From Sandaracinus sp. (lineage in GTDB: Bacteria; Myxococcota_A; Polyangia; Polyangiales; Houyiibacteriaceae): DNA of 54,855 nucleotides. Position numbers and translations under genes: made by a program. Below are positions 1 to 6,952 of this stretch, in pieces; the first letter of the stretch is position 1; each line of letters opens with the position of its first letter. Below the pieces are notes generated by a model. The model was not told the DNA's origin, ran no database searches, and saw only the letters and a program-made list of their open reading frames with translations. The stretch lies in the NCBI GenBank assembly GCA_002699025.1, contig PABA01000133.1, positions 1-54,855 of the forward strand, in the 5' to 3' direction.

Positions 1-145
1 CAAGGAGAACATCCTCATGGGCCGCCTCATCCCCGCCGGCACCGGCCTCGGCGCCTACGAGGAGCCCCGCCTCTCCTCCGTCGTCGACGAGGCGATGGAG
101 GCCGGGGGCGGTGAGGCCGCCGCGCTGGCGGCCGCGAGCGAGTAG
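1..145 (+). CDS. rpoC: DNA-directed RNA polymerase beta' subunit, C-terminal end (partial)
   Basis: Only the last 47 codons lie in the window; reading starts at base 2 and ends at TAG 143-145. The residues KENILMGRLIPAGTG are the strongly conserved C-terminal motif of bacterial beta' subunits, where the chain packs against the omega subunit. An acidic Ala/Glu-rich tail follows. The gene is cut by the window edge, so nothing can be said about upstream domains. A strong hairpin starts 26 bp after the stop, consistent with the end of the rpoBC transcription unit. Confidence 0.9.
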   Translation, partial: KENILMGRLIPAGTGLGAYEEPRLSSVVDEAMEAGGGEAAALAAASE

Positions 146-170
146 CCCGCGACCACCGCTCGGTTCGAGG

Positions 171-210
171 GAGAGCCCCGCCCGTGTGCTTCACGGGTGG
201 GGCTTTCTCC
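171..210 (+). terminator. Intrinsic terminator after rpoC
   Basis: The arms GAGAGCCCCGCCCGTG and CACGGGTGGGGCTTTCTC pair through about 15 bp, with one G-U wobble and a small bulge, around the loop TGCTT. The 3' arm ends in a pyrimidine run (TTTCTCC). It sits between the rpoC stop and the PP2C gene and should end the rpo transcript. Confidence 0.6.
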
Positions 211-377
211 GTCGGGGCCCATCGGCGCCGGCGGCGCGTCGGGTTCGCTCGCCTCCAGCGAGGGCATGAGGTGAACGGCGCTCGTCGGGATCGAGCCGGA
301 AGCGTTGCCCCGAGGCGCGGGATCGTTGGTAGGCTCGGGCGGTCGCGCTGAAGCGCACGAGACGAGGAGTCGCCGTC

Positions 378-1277
378 GTGTCCGTGAAGAAGACCTTGGA
401 GTTCCTCCGGCGTCCGGGGGAGGAGCGCGAACAGACGGAGGACGTGGGCGCCGCCGCGACGATCGTGGGGGCGAGCGATCCCGGGTGCGTGCGCGAGCGC
501 AACGAGGACCAGTTCGTCGTCGCGTCGCTCGAGCGGAGCATCCACGTGCAGCAGTGCGGCTACGTGGGCAACGACGGGACCAAGCACACGGACGTGCCGA
601 CCGGGCGGCTGATGATCGTCGCCGACGGGATGGGCGGGCAGGTCAGCGGTGACGTGGCGAGCGCCGTCGTGATCGACGCGATGCTCCAGTACGCCTTCTC
701 GATGATGCCCTGGCTCCGCGCCAACAACGCCGGCGACGAGCGGGCGCTCGCGGAGGGGCTCACGCAGGCGGTGCAGCGCTCGCAGCAGCGCATGCAGGAG
801 GTCGCCGTGCGCAAGGGCATGCACGGGGACATGGGGAGCACGCTCACCATGGGCTACCTGAGCTGGCCCATGCTCTACCTGGTGCACGTCGGCGACAGCC
901 GCGCGTACCTGCTCCGGAGCGGGGAGCTCTTCCGGCTCACGCGGGACCACAACCTCGCCGAGGAGATGGTCCGCATGAACGTGATGACCGAGGACGAGGC
1001 GCGCTCGTCCCGCTTCGCGAGCGTGCTGACGAACTCGATCGGGACGTCGGAGAAGGAGATCCGGGTGGAGCTCCATCAGGTGGAGCTGCGCCGCGGGGAC
1101 AAGGTGCTCCTCTGCACGGATGGGCTCTACGGCGAGGTGCCGGACAAGGACATCAAGGGCCGGTTGATGCACGTGGTGGCGCCGGACCTGGTGGCGCCGT
1201 GCGTGCAGTCGCTCATCCAGGCGGCGCGGGACGGCGGCGGGCGCGACAACATCACGGCCGTGCTCGCGCTCTTCTGA
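378..1277 (+). CDS. PP2C-family serine/threonine protein phosphatase
   Basis: A 299-residue protein of usual bacterial PP2C length. It removes phosphate from Ser/Thr residues using two metal ions and is expected in the cytoplasm opposite Hanks-type kinases. Visible motifs are RNED at 41-44, VADGMGG at 81-87 (metal-binding Asp83), GSTLTMGY, VGDSRAYL, RDHN, LCTDGL and the C-terminal GGGRDN. The first ~25 residues are a charged extension before the catalytic fold. The GTG start at 378 is preceded by GAGGAG at a workable distance. A TTGGTAGGCT box at 326-335 may be its promoter. No kinase partner is adjacent. Confidence 0.93.
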   Translation: MSVKKTLEFLRRPGEEREQTEDVGAAATIVGASDPGCVRERNEDQFVVASLERSIHVQQCGYVGNDGTKHTDVPTGRLMIVADGMGGQVSGDVASAVVIDAMLQYAFSMMPWLRANNAGDERALAEGLTQAVQRSQQRMQEVAVRKGMHGDMGSTLTMGYLSWPMLYLVHVGDSRAYLLRSGELFRLTRDHNLAEEMVRMNVMTEDEARSSRFASVLTNSIGTSEKEIRVELHQVELRRGDKVLLCTDGLYGEVPDKDIKGRLMHVVAPDLVAPCVQSLIQAARDGGGRDNITAVLALF

Positions 1278-1299
1278 GGGGCGCTCTCTCGGAAGCCCC

Positions 1300-1386
1300 G
1301 CTGTCCCCGCGCGCGGGGAGGCCCCTCGTAGCTGGTCGCCGTGGTCGTCCGAAAGACGCTGCTGTCCCCGCGCGCGGGGAGGCCCC
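1300..1386. repeat. 26-bp direct repeat pair with a palindromic core
   Basis: An identical 26-bp element occurs at 1300-1325 and 1361-1386, separated by 35 bp. Each copy contains the 14-bp palindrome CCCCGCGCGCGGGG. The pair lies directly downstream of the PP2C stop, so each copy can fold into a GC hairpin; there is no T tract. Confidence 0.7.
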
Positions 1387-1464
1387 GCCAGGGGCGCGCC
1401 GTCCTGCAGCGCCTGCGGAGCGCCCCGGCTCGCGTCAGGCGGTCCGCTGGGGGACGGGCCGCTA

Positions 1465-1524
1465 GGATGCCGTCCGTTCGGATGCCGTCCGTTTGGATGG
1501 CGCCCGTTTGGATGCCGTCCGGGT
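1465..1524. repeat. 15-bp tandem repeat, four copies
   Basis: Four consecutive units of consensus GGATGCCGTCCGTTT lie at 1465-1479, 1480-1494, 1495-1509 and 1510-1524, with a few substitutions in copies 1, 3 and 4. They end 40 bp before the acyl-CoA dehydrogenase start, inside its upstream region. Confidence 0.85.
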
Positions 1525-1552
1525 CGCCGCTGAATGGTGATTCATTCGGGTG

Positions 1553-1558
1553 TATGCT
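1553..1558 (+). promoter_or_regulatory. Putative -10 box for a leaderless transcript
   Basis: TATGCT ends 6 nt before the ATG at 1565. No Shine-Dalgarno sequence lies between them, so transcription would start at or next to the start codon. No clear -35 box is visible. Confidence 0.4.
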
Positions 1559-1564
1559 GTCGCG

Positions 1565-2716
1565 ATGAAGCAGCGGCGGTACCTCTTCGAGCAGGACGAG
1601 CATGCGCAGCTCCGGGCGGAGATGCGGAAGTTCGCGCGGAACGCGATCGCGCCCCACGCGCACGAGTGGGAGGAGGCCGGGATCTTCCCGCGGGCGCTCT
1701 ACGCGGAGGCCGCCGAGGCGGGGATGCTGGGGCTCGGCTACCCCGAGGCGCTCGGCGGGAGCGGCGGGGACTTCTCGCACGTGCTGGTGGCGGCCGAGGA
1801 GATCGTGCTCGAGGGGAAGAGCGTCGGTACCTGTGTGGGGCTCGGGAGCCACGGCATCGCGCTCCCGCCGATCGTGAACTTCGGCAGCGACGCGCAGAAG
1901 GAGCGCTTCGTGCGGCCGGTGCTCGAGGGAAAGAAGATCGCCGCGCTCGGCATCACGGAGCCGGGCGGCGGGAGCGACGTGGCGGGCCTCCGCACCAAGG
2001 CGGTGCGGGACGGGGACCACTACGTGGTGAACGGGAGCAAGACCTTCATCACGTCGGGGACGCGGGCGGACTTCGTGACGACGGCGGTGCGCACGGGCGG
2101 CGAAGGACACGGGGGCATCTCGCTGCTCGTGATCGAGGCGGACACGCCCGGCTTCTCGGTGGGGAAGAAGCTCGCGAAGACGGGCTGGTGGGCGAGCGAT
2201 ACGGCCGAGCTGGTCTTCGAGGACTGCCGCGTGCCGGTGGCGAACCTCATCGGCCAGGAGAACGCCGGCTTCGTCGCGATCATGATGAACTTCGTGAGCG
2301 AGCGACTGATGCTCGCGGCGCAGTGCGTGGCCATCGCGGAGCTCGCGTACCGGGAGACGGTGGCCTACGCGCGGGAGCGGCGGGCGTTCGGGAAGACGCT
2401 CACGGGCTTCCAGGTGACGCGGCACAAGCTCGCGGAGATGAGCACGCGGATCGCGGCGGCGCGGGCGCTGACCGGCGAGTGCGTCGCGCGCTCCCTGGCC
2501 GGCGAGAACGACGCGGGGCTCGCGGCGATGGCGAAGAACACGGCGACGGATGCGTGCAGCTGGGTCTGCGACCAGGCGGTGCAGATCCACGGCGGCTACG
2601 GCTACATGCGCGAGTACGTCGTCGAGCGGCTCTACCGCGACGCGCGCCTCTACCCGATCGGCGGGGGCACGCGGGAGATCATGAACGAGATCATCGCGAA
2701 GACGGAGAGCTACTGA
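1565..2716 (+). CDS. Acyl-CoA dehydrogenase
   Basis: A 383-residue FAD enzyme of normal family length that introduces the alpha-beta double bond into acyl-CoA in fatty-acid or branched-chain acid breakdown and passes electrons to ETF. The N-terminal helical domain, the middle beta domain (GITEPGGGSD and NGSKTFITSGT, which contact FAD and substrate) and the C-terminal helical domain (RRAFGKTLTGFQ, QIHGGYGYMREY, GGGTREIMNEII) are all present. The Glu of MREY-type context is near the usual catalytic region. I prefer the ATG at 1565 to the GTG five codons upstream because the TATGCT box would overlap that earlier start. Chain-length specificity cannot be read from the sequence. Confidence 0.93.
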   Translation: MKQRRYLFEQDEHAQLRAEMRKFARNAIAPHAHEWEEAGIFPRALYAEAAEAGMLGLGYPEALGGSGGDFSHVLVAAEEIVLEGKSVGTCVGLGSHGIALPPIVNFGSDAQKERFVRPVLEGKKIAALGITEPGGGSDVAGLRTKAVRDGDHYVVNGSKTFITSGTRADFVTTAVRTGGEGHGGISLLVIEADTPGFSVGKKLAKTGWWASDTAELVFEDCRVPVANLIGQENAGFVAIMMNFVSERLMLAAQCVAIAELAYRETVAYARERRAFGKTLTGFQVTRHKLAEMSTRIAAARALTGECVARSLAGENDAGLAAMAKNTATDACSWVCDQAVQIHGGYGYMREYVVERLYRDARLYPIGGGTREIMNEIIAKTESY

Positions 2717-2767
2717 CGCCGCCGGGCGGGGCTCGCTCAGAGCGCCGTCTGGCGGTCGCCGCGCCCG

Positions 2768-2959
2768 TCACATCGGGTCTTCGAACTCGTCGGGGGGCGG
2801 CGGCTCCTCCATCTCGTCTTCCCCGCCCGTCGTGTAGGTCTCGTCGGTGGGGGTCGTGCCGTCGTCGGTGCCCTCGGAGCCGCCGTCCCCGCCGCCGCAG
2901 GCGACGAAGAGGGGGAGGGCGAGGAGGGTGGCCAGGAGCGTGCGTCGAAGTCCGGTCAT
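2768..2959 (-). CDS. Small acidic lipoprotein
   Basis: A 63-residue protein. It has a short basic N-terminus (MTGLRRT), a hydrophobic stretch and the lipobox FVAC with Cys21, followed by a low-complexity Gly/Asp/Glu/Thr/Pro tail. After lipidation, only a disordered acidic ~42-residue chain would remain on the membrane. It lies downstream of, and on the same strand as, the DUF2063 gene, but 89 bp separate them, so co-transcription is possible but unproven. It contains no EASCG motif, so it is not a second precursor of the neighbouring RiPP locus. Function unknown. Confidence 0.6.
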   Translation of the reverse strand: MTGLRRTLLATLLALPLFVACGGGDGGSEGTDDGTTPTDETYTTGGEDEMEEPPPPDEFEDPM

Positions 2960-3048
2960 GTCGTGGGTCTCGATGCGCCAGCGTGGGCGTGGCGGGTAGG
3001 TAGGGCGAGACAGCGGCAGCGGCGAGGGGTTCCGCGCCGCGGCCGCGT

Positions 3049-3807
3049 TCAGGCGCGGCTCCCCAGGAGGATACCGCGGCCGAGGAAGTCCTCCAGCAAG
3101 CTGGAGAGGCCGTCGATGAAGCGGGCGTCGATGGCGGTGCCGCGGGCCTGGGCCACGGCCTGGACGGCCTCGGTCATGGTGCGGTCGCCGGGGATCCACG
3201 CGCGGAGGAGATCGCGCGCGAGCTCGTTCAGCTCCATGGTCACGGCCTGGAAGCTCTCCGGGTCGCGGTAGATGCAGAGGTGGAGCGGCGTGGGCTCGTA
3301 GCGCTTCGCCTTCTTGCGCGGCACGGTCCAGCCGACCTCCAGGAGGGTCAGGGCGGGGCTCACGACGGGCGGGCGCTCGAAGCCGAACTCGGGGGCGAGC
3401 GGCGGGAGGTCGGCGTCGTCCGCGGACTTCACGGTCCACTCGGCGAGCTCGTAGCGGGCCAGGTCCGGGAGCCAGCCCTCCTCGCGCGCCTCGAGGCGCG
3501 GGGCGAGGTGCGCCGCGAACTGGGCGGGGACCTCGCGGAAGAAGCGCGTCGAGGGGGGGGCCTCGGCCAGCCAGGAGACGAAGGCCGCCTCGAAGGCCTC
3601 GGGGCCGAGGGCCTTCTTCGTGCGGGGGAGGGCGGCGCCGCAGACGCGGCGGAGCCGGGTGCGGACCATGTTGCGGTAGATGCGCCAGATGCGCGCGTCG
3701 CCGAGGCGGGCGAGCTCTTCGTCGCCGGCCTGGGGCGCGAAGCAGAGGCGGGTCACCTCGGCCTCGTGCTCGACGAGGCTCAGGCCGCTGAGGGCCGGGG
3801 CGGTCAC
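3049..3807 (-). CDS. DUF2063 (HvfC/BufC-type) RiPP maturation partner
   Basis: A 252-residue protein with the N-terminal DUF2063 pattern: residues 25-110 hold the alpha-helical region with RIYRNMVRTRL, followed by YELAEW near 140-150. In characterised Hvf and bufferin systems this protein binds the precursor peptide and presents it to the DUF692 enzyme. The C-terminal half (about 165-252) resembles an effector-like winged-helix region. The GTG start at 3807 overlaps the TGA of the maturase gene (GTGA, 3804-3807), so the two are translationally coupled. The pairing with a DUF692 gene and a Cys-repeat precursor is what makes the assignment firm. The protein alone would be called only a DUF2063 protein. 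Confidence 0.85.
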   Translation of the reverse strand: MTAPALSGLSLVEHEAEVTRLCFAPQAGDEELARLGDARIWRIYRNMVRTRLRRVCGAALPRTKKALGPEAFEAAFVSWLAEAPPSTRFFREVPAQFAAHLAPRLEAREEGWLPDLARYELAEWTVKSADDADLPPLAPEFGFERPPVVSPALTLLEVGWTVPRKKAKRYEPTPLHLCIYRDPESFQAVTMELNELARDLLRAWIPGDRTMTEAVQAVAQARGTAIDARFIDGLSSLLEDFLGRGILLGSRA

Positions 3808-4643
3808 GCGGCCTCCTCGCCGACCGCGTCGCGGTAGATGGCGTTCAGACGGCGAACCTCGGCGAGGAGCTCGCCGAGGGAGGGGATGTTGTTGTCGCGC
3901 TCGAGGAGCACGGGGCGCGGGCCGGTGCGGCGGAGCGTGTAGTCGAGGAGCTCGTAGACGCCCTCGGGGATGGGCTCGCCGTGCGTGTCGATGCGCAGGC
4001 CGTCGTCGCGCACGAGGTGCCCGGCGACGTGCATCTGGACGACGCGCTCGGGGGGGACCAGGTCGATCCAGGCCTTTGGATCGAAGCCGAAGTTGCGGCT
4101 GTTCACGAAGACGTTGTTCACGTCGAGCATGAGCTTGGCGTCGGCGCGCTCGAGGACCTCGACGCAGAAGCGCGCCTCGTCGAGCGGGTCGGCGGACATG
4201 GGCGCGTAGTAGCTGACGTTCTCGAAGGCGAGCTCGCGATCGATGGCGTCGCGGACCTCCGTGAAGCGCTGCGTGACGGTGTCGAGCGCCTCGTCCGTGA
4301 AGGGGATGGGGAGGAGATCGTGGGCGAAGGCGCCGCCCGCGCCGCCGAAGCAGAGGTGGTCGCTGTGCCAGGGGGTGTCCACGTCGGCGAGGAAGCGCTT
4401 CAGCTGGGCGAGGTAGGTGGCGTCGAAGGGCTCGAGCTGGCCGAAGCAGGTGGTCAGGCCGTGCGTGAGGACCGGGTAGAGGTCCTGGGCGCGCGCGAGG
4501 TTCTGCCGGTAGCGGCCGCCGCGGGCGACGTAGTTCTCCGGGTGGACCTCGACGAAGGCGACGTCGTCGGGTTTCGCTTCGAGGAAGGCCTGGGCCATGT
4601 CGACGCGGAGGCCGAGGCCGATGCCCTGGGGGATGGTGCTCAT
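3804..4643 (-). CDS. DUF692 / MNIO-family RiPP maturase (HvfB/BufB/MbnB-like)
   Basis: A 279-residue TIM-barrel multinuclear non-heme iron oxidase. Family members use two or three iron ions and O2 to turn precursor cysteines into oxazolone/thioamide or thiooxazole groups that bind copper. The expected ligand-rich motifs are all visible: EVHPENY (His34), LTHGL (His61), PWHSDH (93-96), FENVSYY (Glu141, Asn142), LDVNN (Asp174, Asn176), HVAGH (205-209), DTHGE (219-222) and LLERD (Glu248). I chose ATG 4643 because family proteins start with an IPxGIGLGLR segment close to the N-terminus; a GTG at 4685 would add 14 residues. It is overlapped by the DUF2063 start and lies 216 bp downstream of the precursor gene. 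Confidence 0.9.
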   Translation of the reverse strand: MSTIPQGIGLGLRVDMAQAFLEAKPDDVAFVEVHPENYVARGGRYRQNLARAQDLYPVLTHGLTTCFGQLEPFDATYLAQLKRFLADVDTPWHSDHLCFGGAGGAFAHDLLPIPFTDEALDTVTQRFTEVRDAIDRELAFENVSYYAPMSADPLDEARFCVEVLERADAKLMLDVNNVFVNSRNFGFDPKAWIDLVPPERVVQMHVAGHLVRDDGLRIDTHGEPIPEGVYELLDYTLRRTGPRPVLLERDNNIPSLGELLAEVRRLNAIYRDAVGEEAA

Positions 4644-4802
4644 GGTGATCCGGTCGGCGGGGGCGACCCGCTCGGTGGCCGCCACCCTAGCAGCCGCGTC
4701 GCCTGGTCGTCGCGGGTCCCGGAGCCCTACGCGGCGGGCCAGGGTGCGTTTCGTCTCGCGGGCGTCGGTCAGGGGGCTGCCTCGTCGGGAGCCCCGAAAC
4801 GC

Positions 4803-4838
4803 GAAACGCCGCGGCGCTCGAGAGCGCCACGGCGTTTC
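4803..4838 (-). terminator. Long hairpin between the RiPP precursor and maturase genes
   Basis: Arms of 17 nt (4803-4819 and 4822-4838) face each other around a 2-nt loop. The single non-Watson-Crick position is C-A in plus-strand RNA but a G-U wobble in minus-strand RNA, so only the precursor transcript pairs fully. It follows the precursor stop by about 21 bp. The downstream sequence is GCGTTTCG rather than a pure T run. It may act as a partial terminator or as 3'-end protection, giving more precursor than enzyme mRNA. Confidence 0.5.
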
Positions 4839-4859
4839 ACGTACGGACGAGTCCGCGGC

Positions 4860-5126
4860 TCAGCCGCAGGAGCCCTCGCCGCAGGACGCCTCGCCGGCGC
4901 CCTCGGCCTCGCCGCCGCAGCTGGCCTCGCCGCCGCAGGACGCCTCGGTGCCCTCCTCGGTGGCCTCGCCGCCGCAGGACGCCTCACCGCCGCAGGACGC
5001 CTCGGTGGCCTCCTCGCCGCCGGTCGACGACTCCGCCGCCTCGGGCTCCTCGCTGCCGCCGCCGCAGCCGAAGCCGAGCGCCGCCGTCGCCATCGCCACG
5101 AGCGTGGTCTTGAAAGCCGAGTTCAT
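4860..5126 (-). CDS. Cys-repeat RiPP precursor, HvfA/bufferin-like, with lipobox
   Basis: An 88-residue peptide. Residues 1-20 form a signal sequence (MNSAFKTTLVAMATAALGFG) ending at Cys21 in a lipobox-like LGFGC. An acidic spacer follows. The C-terminal half holds six E-[AG]-S-C-G motifs with Cys at 45, 51, 64, 70, 82 and 87, arranged in three close pairs. This resembles the EGKCG-type motifs modified by DUF692 enzymes in HvfA and bufferins, which bind copper. The ATG at 5126 is set by CTGGAGG on the minus strand, five bases upstream. Without the maturase neighbours it would look like a low-complexity lipoprotein. Copper binding and the exact modification are inferred from family knowledge. 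Confidence 0.82.
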   Translation of the reverse strand: MNSAFKTTLVAMATAALGFGCGGGSEEPEAAESSTGGEEATEASCGGEASCGGEATEEGTEASCGGEASCGGEAEGAGEASCGEGSCG

Positions 5127-5446
5127 TGCAACCTCCAGGTATTCGGCGGCGCCGGTGGCCCGCCATCGCATCGTTTCCACTCACCGCGCCCCCGGCATCG
5201 GACCCTCGATGGCCCGCGTCCAGTGACGCGCCGCCCCTCAGCGAGGGCACGGAGAATGAATTGTTGCGGGACGCTACCCCAAGGCCCTTCGCTTCAGCAA
5301 GCGCCAGCACGAAAGGCTTTTCCCGGAGCGCCGCCCCGTCCATCGCTCCCCCCGTATGCCGGCGGGAGGCGATAGTTTCGCCCGGAGCCTCCATGGAGAT
5401 CGAGAAATCGACGGACGGCCGCGCCGAGGGACCCCATACACGCTCC
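5127..5446. other. Divergent intergenic region between the RiPP precursor and the peptidase lipoprotein
   Basis: This 320-bp gap holds the ribosome-binding site and a probable promoter for the precursor on the minus strand. A relatively AT-rich island lies near 5252-5265 (GAATGAATTGTTG). I see no gene: short frames here lack family-like sequence. Confidence 0.5.
5271..5299 (-). promoter_or_regulatory. Candidate sigma-70-type promoter of the RiPP precursor
   Basis: On the minus strand TTGCTG (5299-5294) and TAGCGT (5276-5271) are separated by 17 bp. The predicted leader to the precursor ATG is about 140 nt, long enough to carry regulation. Bufferin genes elsewhere are under ECF sigma factors; no convincing ECF-type GGAAC/GTC pair is visible here. 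Confidence 0.35.
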
Positions 5447-6952
5447 ATGGGGTCGCCCGTCGCGCCGCTGATCGTCTCCGCCCTGCTCGGCGTGCTCGCG
5501 CTCGGGGGAGCCGGCTGCGGGGCCGCGGCCCGGGGCTCGGCCGAGCGATCGCCCGGCGAGCGGAACAGCGCGGGAGGCGGCGCAGACGGCGGCGGAAGCG
5601 GCGCCCCGAGCGGCCGGACGAGCGGCGTGCGCTACCTCGTGCGTGCGGACGCGGCGCTGACGCGCCTGCGGGTCGAGGCCTGCTTCGATGGAGCGCCGCC
5701 CGCTCGCATCGCGCCCGCGAGCCGCGACGCGCTCGGGGCGGCCCTCGAGGTGCGGGGGAGCGACGGCAGGGCCTTCCCGCTCGGCGCCGATGGGGCGCGG
5801 CTGGAGGGGCTCGCGCCCGGCGCCTGCGTGCACTACGCGCTCGACCTCGAGCGGGCGACCTGGGGCCGGGGCGCGGTGCGGAGCGGCGGCGATCTGCTGC
5901 TCGCCCAGACCCACTTCCTCTGGCGCCCGGAGCCGATGCCGCGCGGGCTGGACGTGCGGCTCCGCCTCGAGCTGCCGGAGGGCCTGCACGCCTCGGCGCC
6001 CTTCCTGCGCCCCGGCGTCGACGAGCACGTGCTCCGCCCCTCCATCCTGCGGGTCATCGGGAACGTCGCCTTCGTCCGGGAGCCGCCGCTCCGCTTCGAG
6101 GAGGGCGGCGCCGAGGTCGAGGTGGCGCAGCTGCGCGGGGCGCTCCGGGCCGACCGCGAAGACGTGAAGCGCTGGATCGCCGAGGCCGTGCGCTGCGTCT
6201 CGCTCGTGGACGGGCGCTTCCCGCGGGAGCGGCTCCACGTGGTGGTCGTGCCGGTCGGGCCGGGCGCGCGGCCGGTGGCCTTCGGCCTGGTCCGCCGAGG
6301 GGGCGGGCCCTCGGTGATGCTCCTCGCGCACGCGAACGCCGCGCCGGAGGCGCTGCTCCGGGACTGGACGGCGGTGCACGAGCTCAGCCACCTGGCGATG
6401 CCGCGCATGTACGAGGAGGACCGCTGGCTCTCGGAGGGCTTCGCCACCTACTACCAGGAGATCCTGCGCGGGCGCGGGGGCCTGCTCTCGGAGGAGGAGG
6501 TCTGGGCGCGCTTCCTCGACGGCTTCGACCGGGGCCGGGCCGTGGGCACCTCGCGCTCGCTCTGGCGCGAGTCGGCGACGGTCCACCAGACGGGGGCCTA
6601 TCGGCGCATCTACTGGGCCGGGGCGGCCTACTTCCTCGCGGCGGACGTGCGGCTCCGGCAGCGCGGCCGGAGCCTGGACGAGCTGGTGGGCGCGGGCCGG
6701 GCGCTCTGGGGGCGCCGCGGGGGGGCCTGGGAGGGGCGCGAGGTGCTCCGGGCCATGGACGCGCGCCTCGAGGCGCCGACGCTGCTGCCGCTGGCCGAGC
6801 GCTGGGGCGACGCCCGCGGCTTCCCGGACGTCGAGGCGCTCCTCGAGGAGCTCGGTGTGCGACGGCGCGGCGACGGCGTCGTGCTGGACGACGCGGCGCC
6901 GCTCGCCGCCGTGCGCCGGGCCCTGCTCCGCGCCCCGCTCAGCGCCGAATGA
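5447..6952 (+). CDS. Zinc metallopeptidase lipoprotein, M61/M1-like
   Basis: A 501-residue protein. The signal sequence and lipobox GAGC (Cys24) suggest membrane anchoring. A Gly/Ser-rich linker (about 27-60) and a beta-rich region precede the catalytic domain. The zinc motif HELSH is at 311-315, and the third ligand is probably Glu330 in WLSEGFATYY, a pattern seen in M61 glycyl aminopeptidases and the wider gluzincins. The HExxH-to-Glu spacing is shorter than the 18 residues of classical M1. ATG 5447 is chosen because it begins the signal peptide; an in-frame ATG at 5393 would place an acidic stretch before it. The gene overlaps the convergent deoA stop by 14 bp (6939-6952). Confidence 0.8.
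   Translation: MGSPVAPLIVSALLGVLALGGAGCGAAARGSAERSPGERNSAGGGADGGGSGAPSGRTSGVRYLVRADAALTRLRVEACFDGAPPARIAPASRDALGAALEVRGSDGRAFPLGADGARLEGLAPGACVHYALDLERATWGRGAVRSGGDLLLAQTHFLWRPEPMPRGLDVRLRLELPEGLHASAPFLRPGVDEHVLRPSILRVIGNVAFVREPPLRFEEGGAEVEVAQLRGALRADREDVKRWIAEAVRCVSLVDGRFPRERLHVVVVPVGPGARPVAFGLVRRGGGPSVMLLAHANAAPEALLRDWTAVHELSHLAMPRMYEEDRWLSEGFATYYQEILRGRGGLLSEEEVWARFLDGFDRGRAVGTSRSLWRESATVHQTGAYRRIYWAGAAYFLAADVRLRQRGRSLDELVGAGRALWGRRGGAWEGREVLRAMDARLEAPTLLPLAERWGDARGFPDVEALLEELGVRRRGDGVVLDDAAPLAAVRRALLRAPLSAE

Noticed and set aside
2768-2959. Small lipoprotein as a second RiPP precursor
   Set aside because: Its only Cys is the lipobox Cys21; it has no E-x-x-C-G motif for the maturase to modify.
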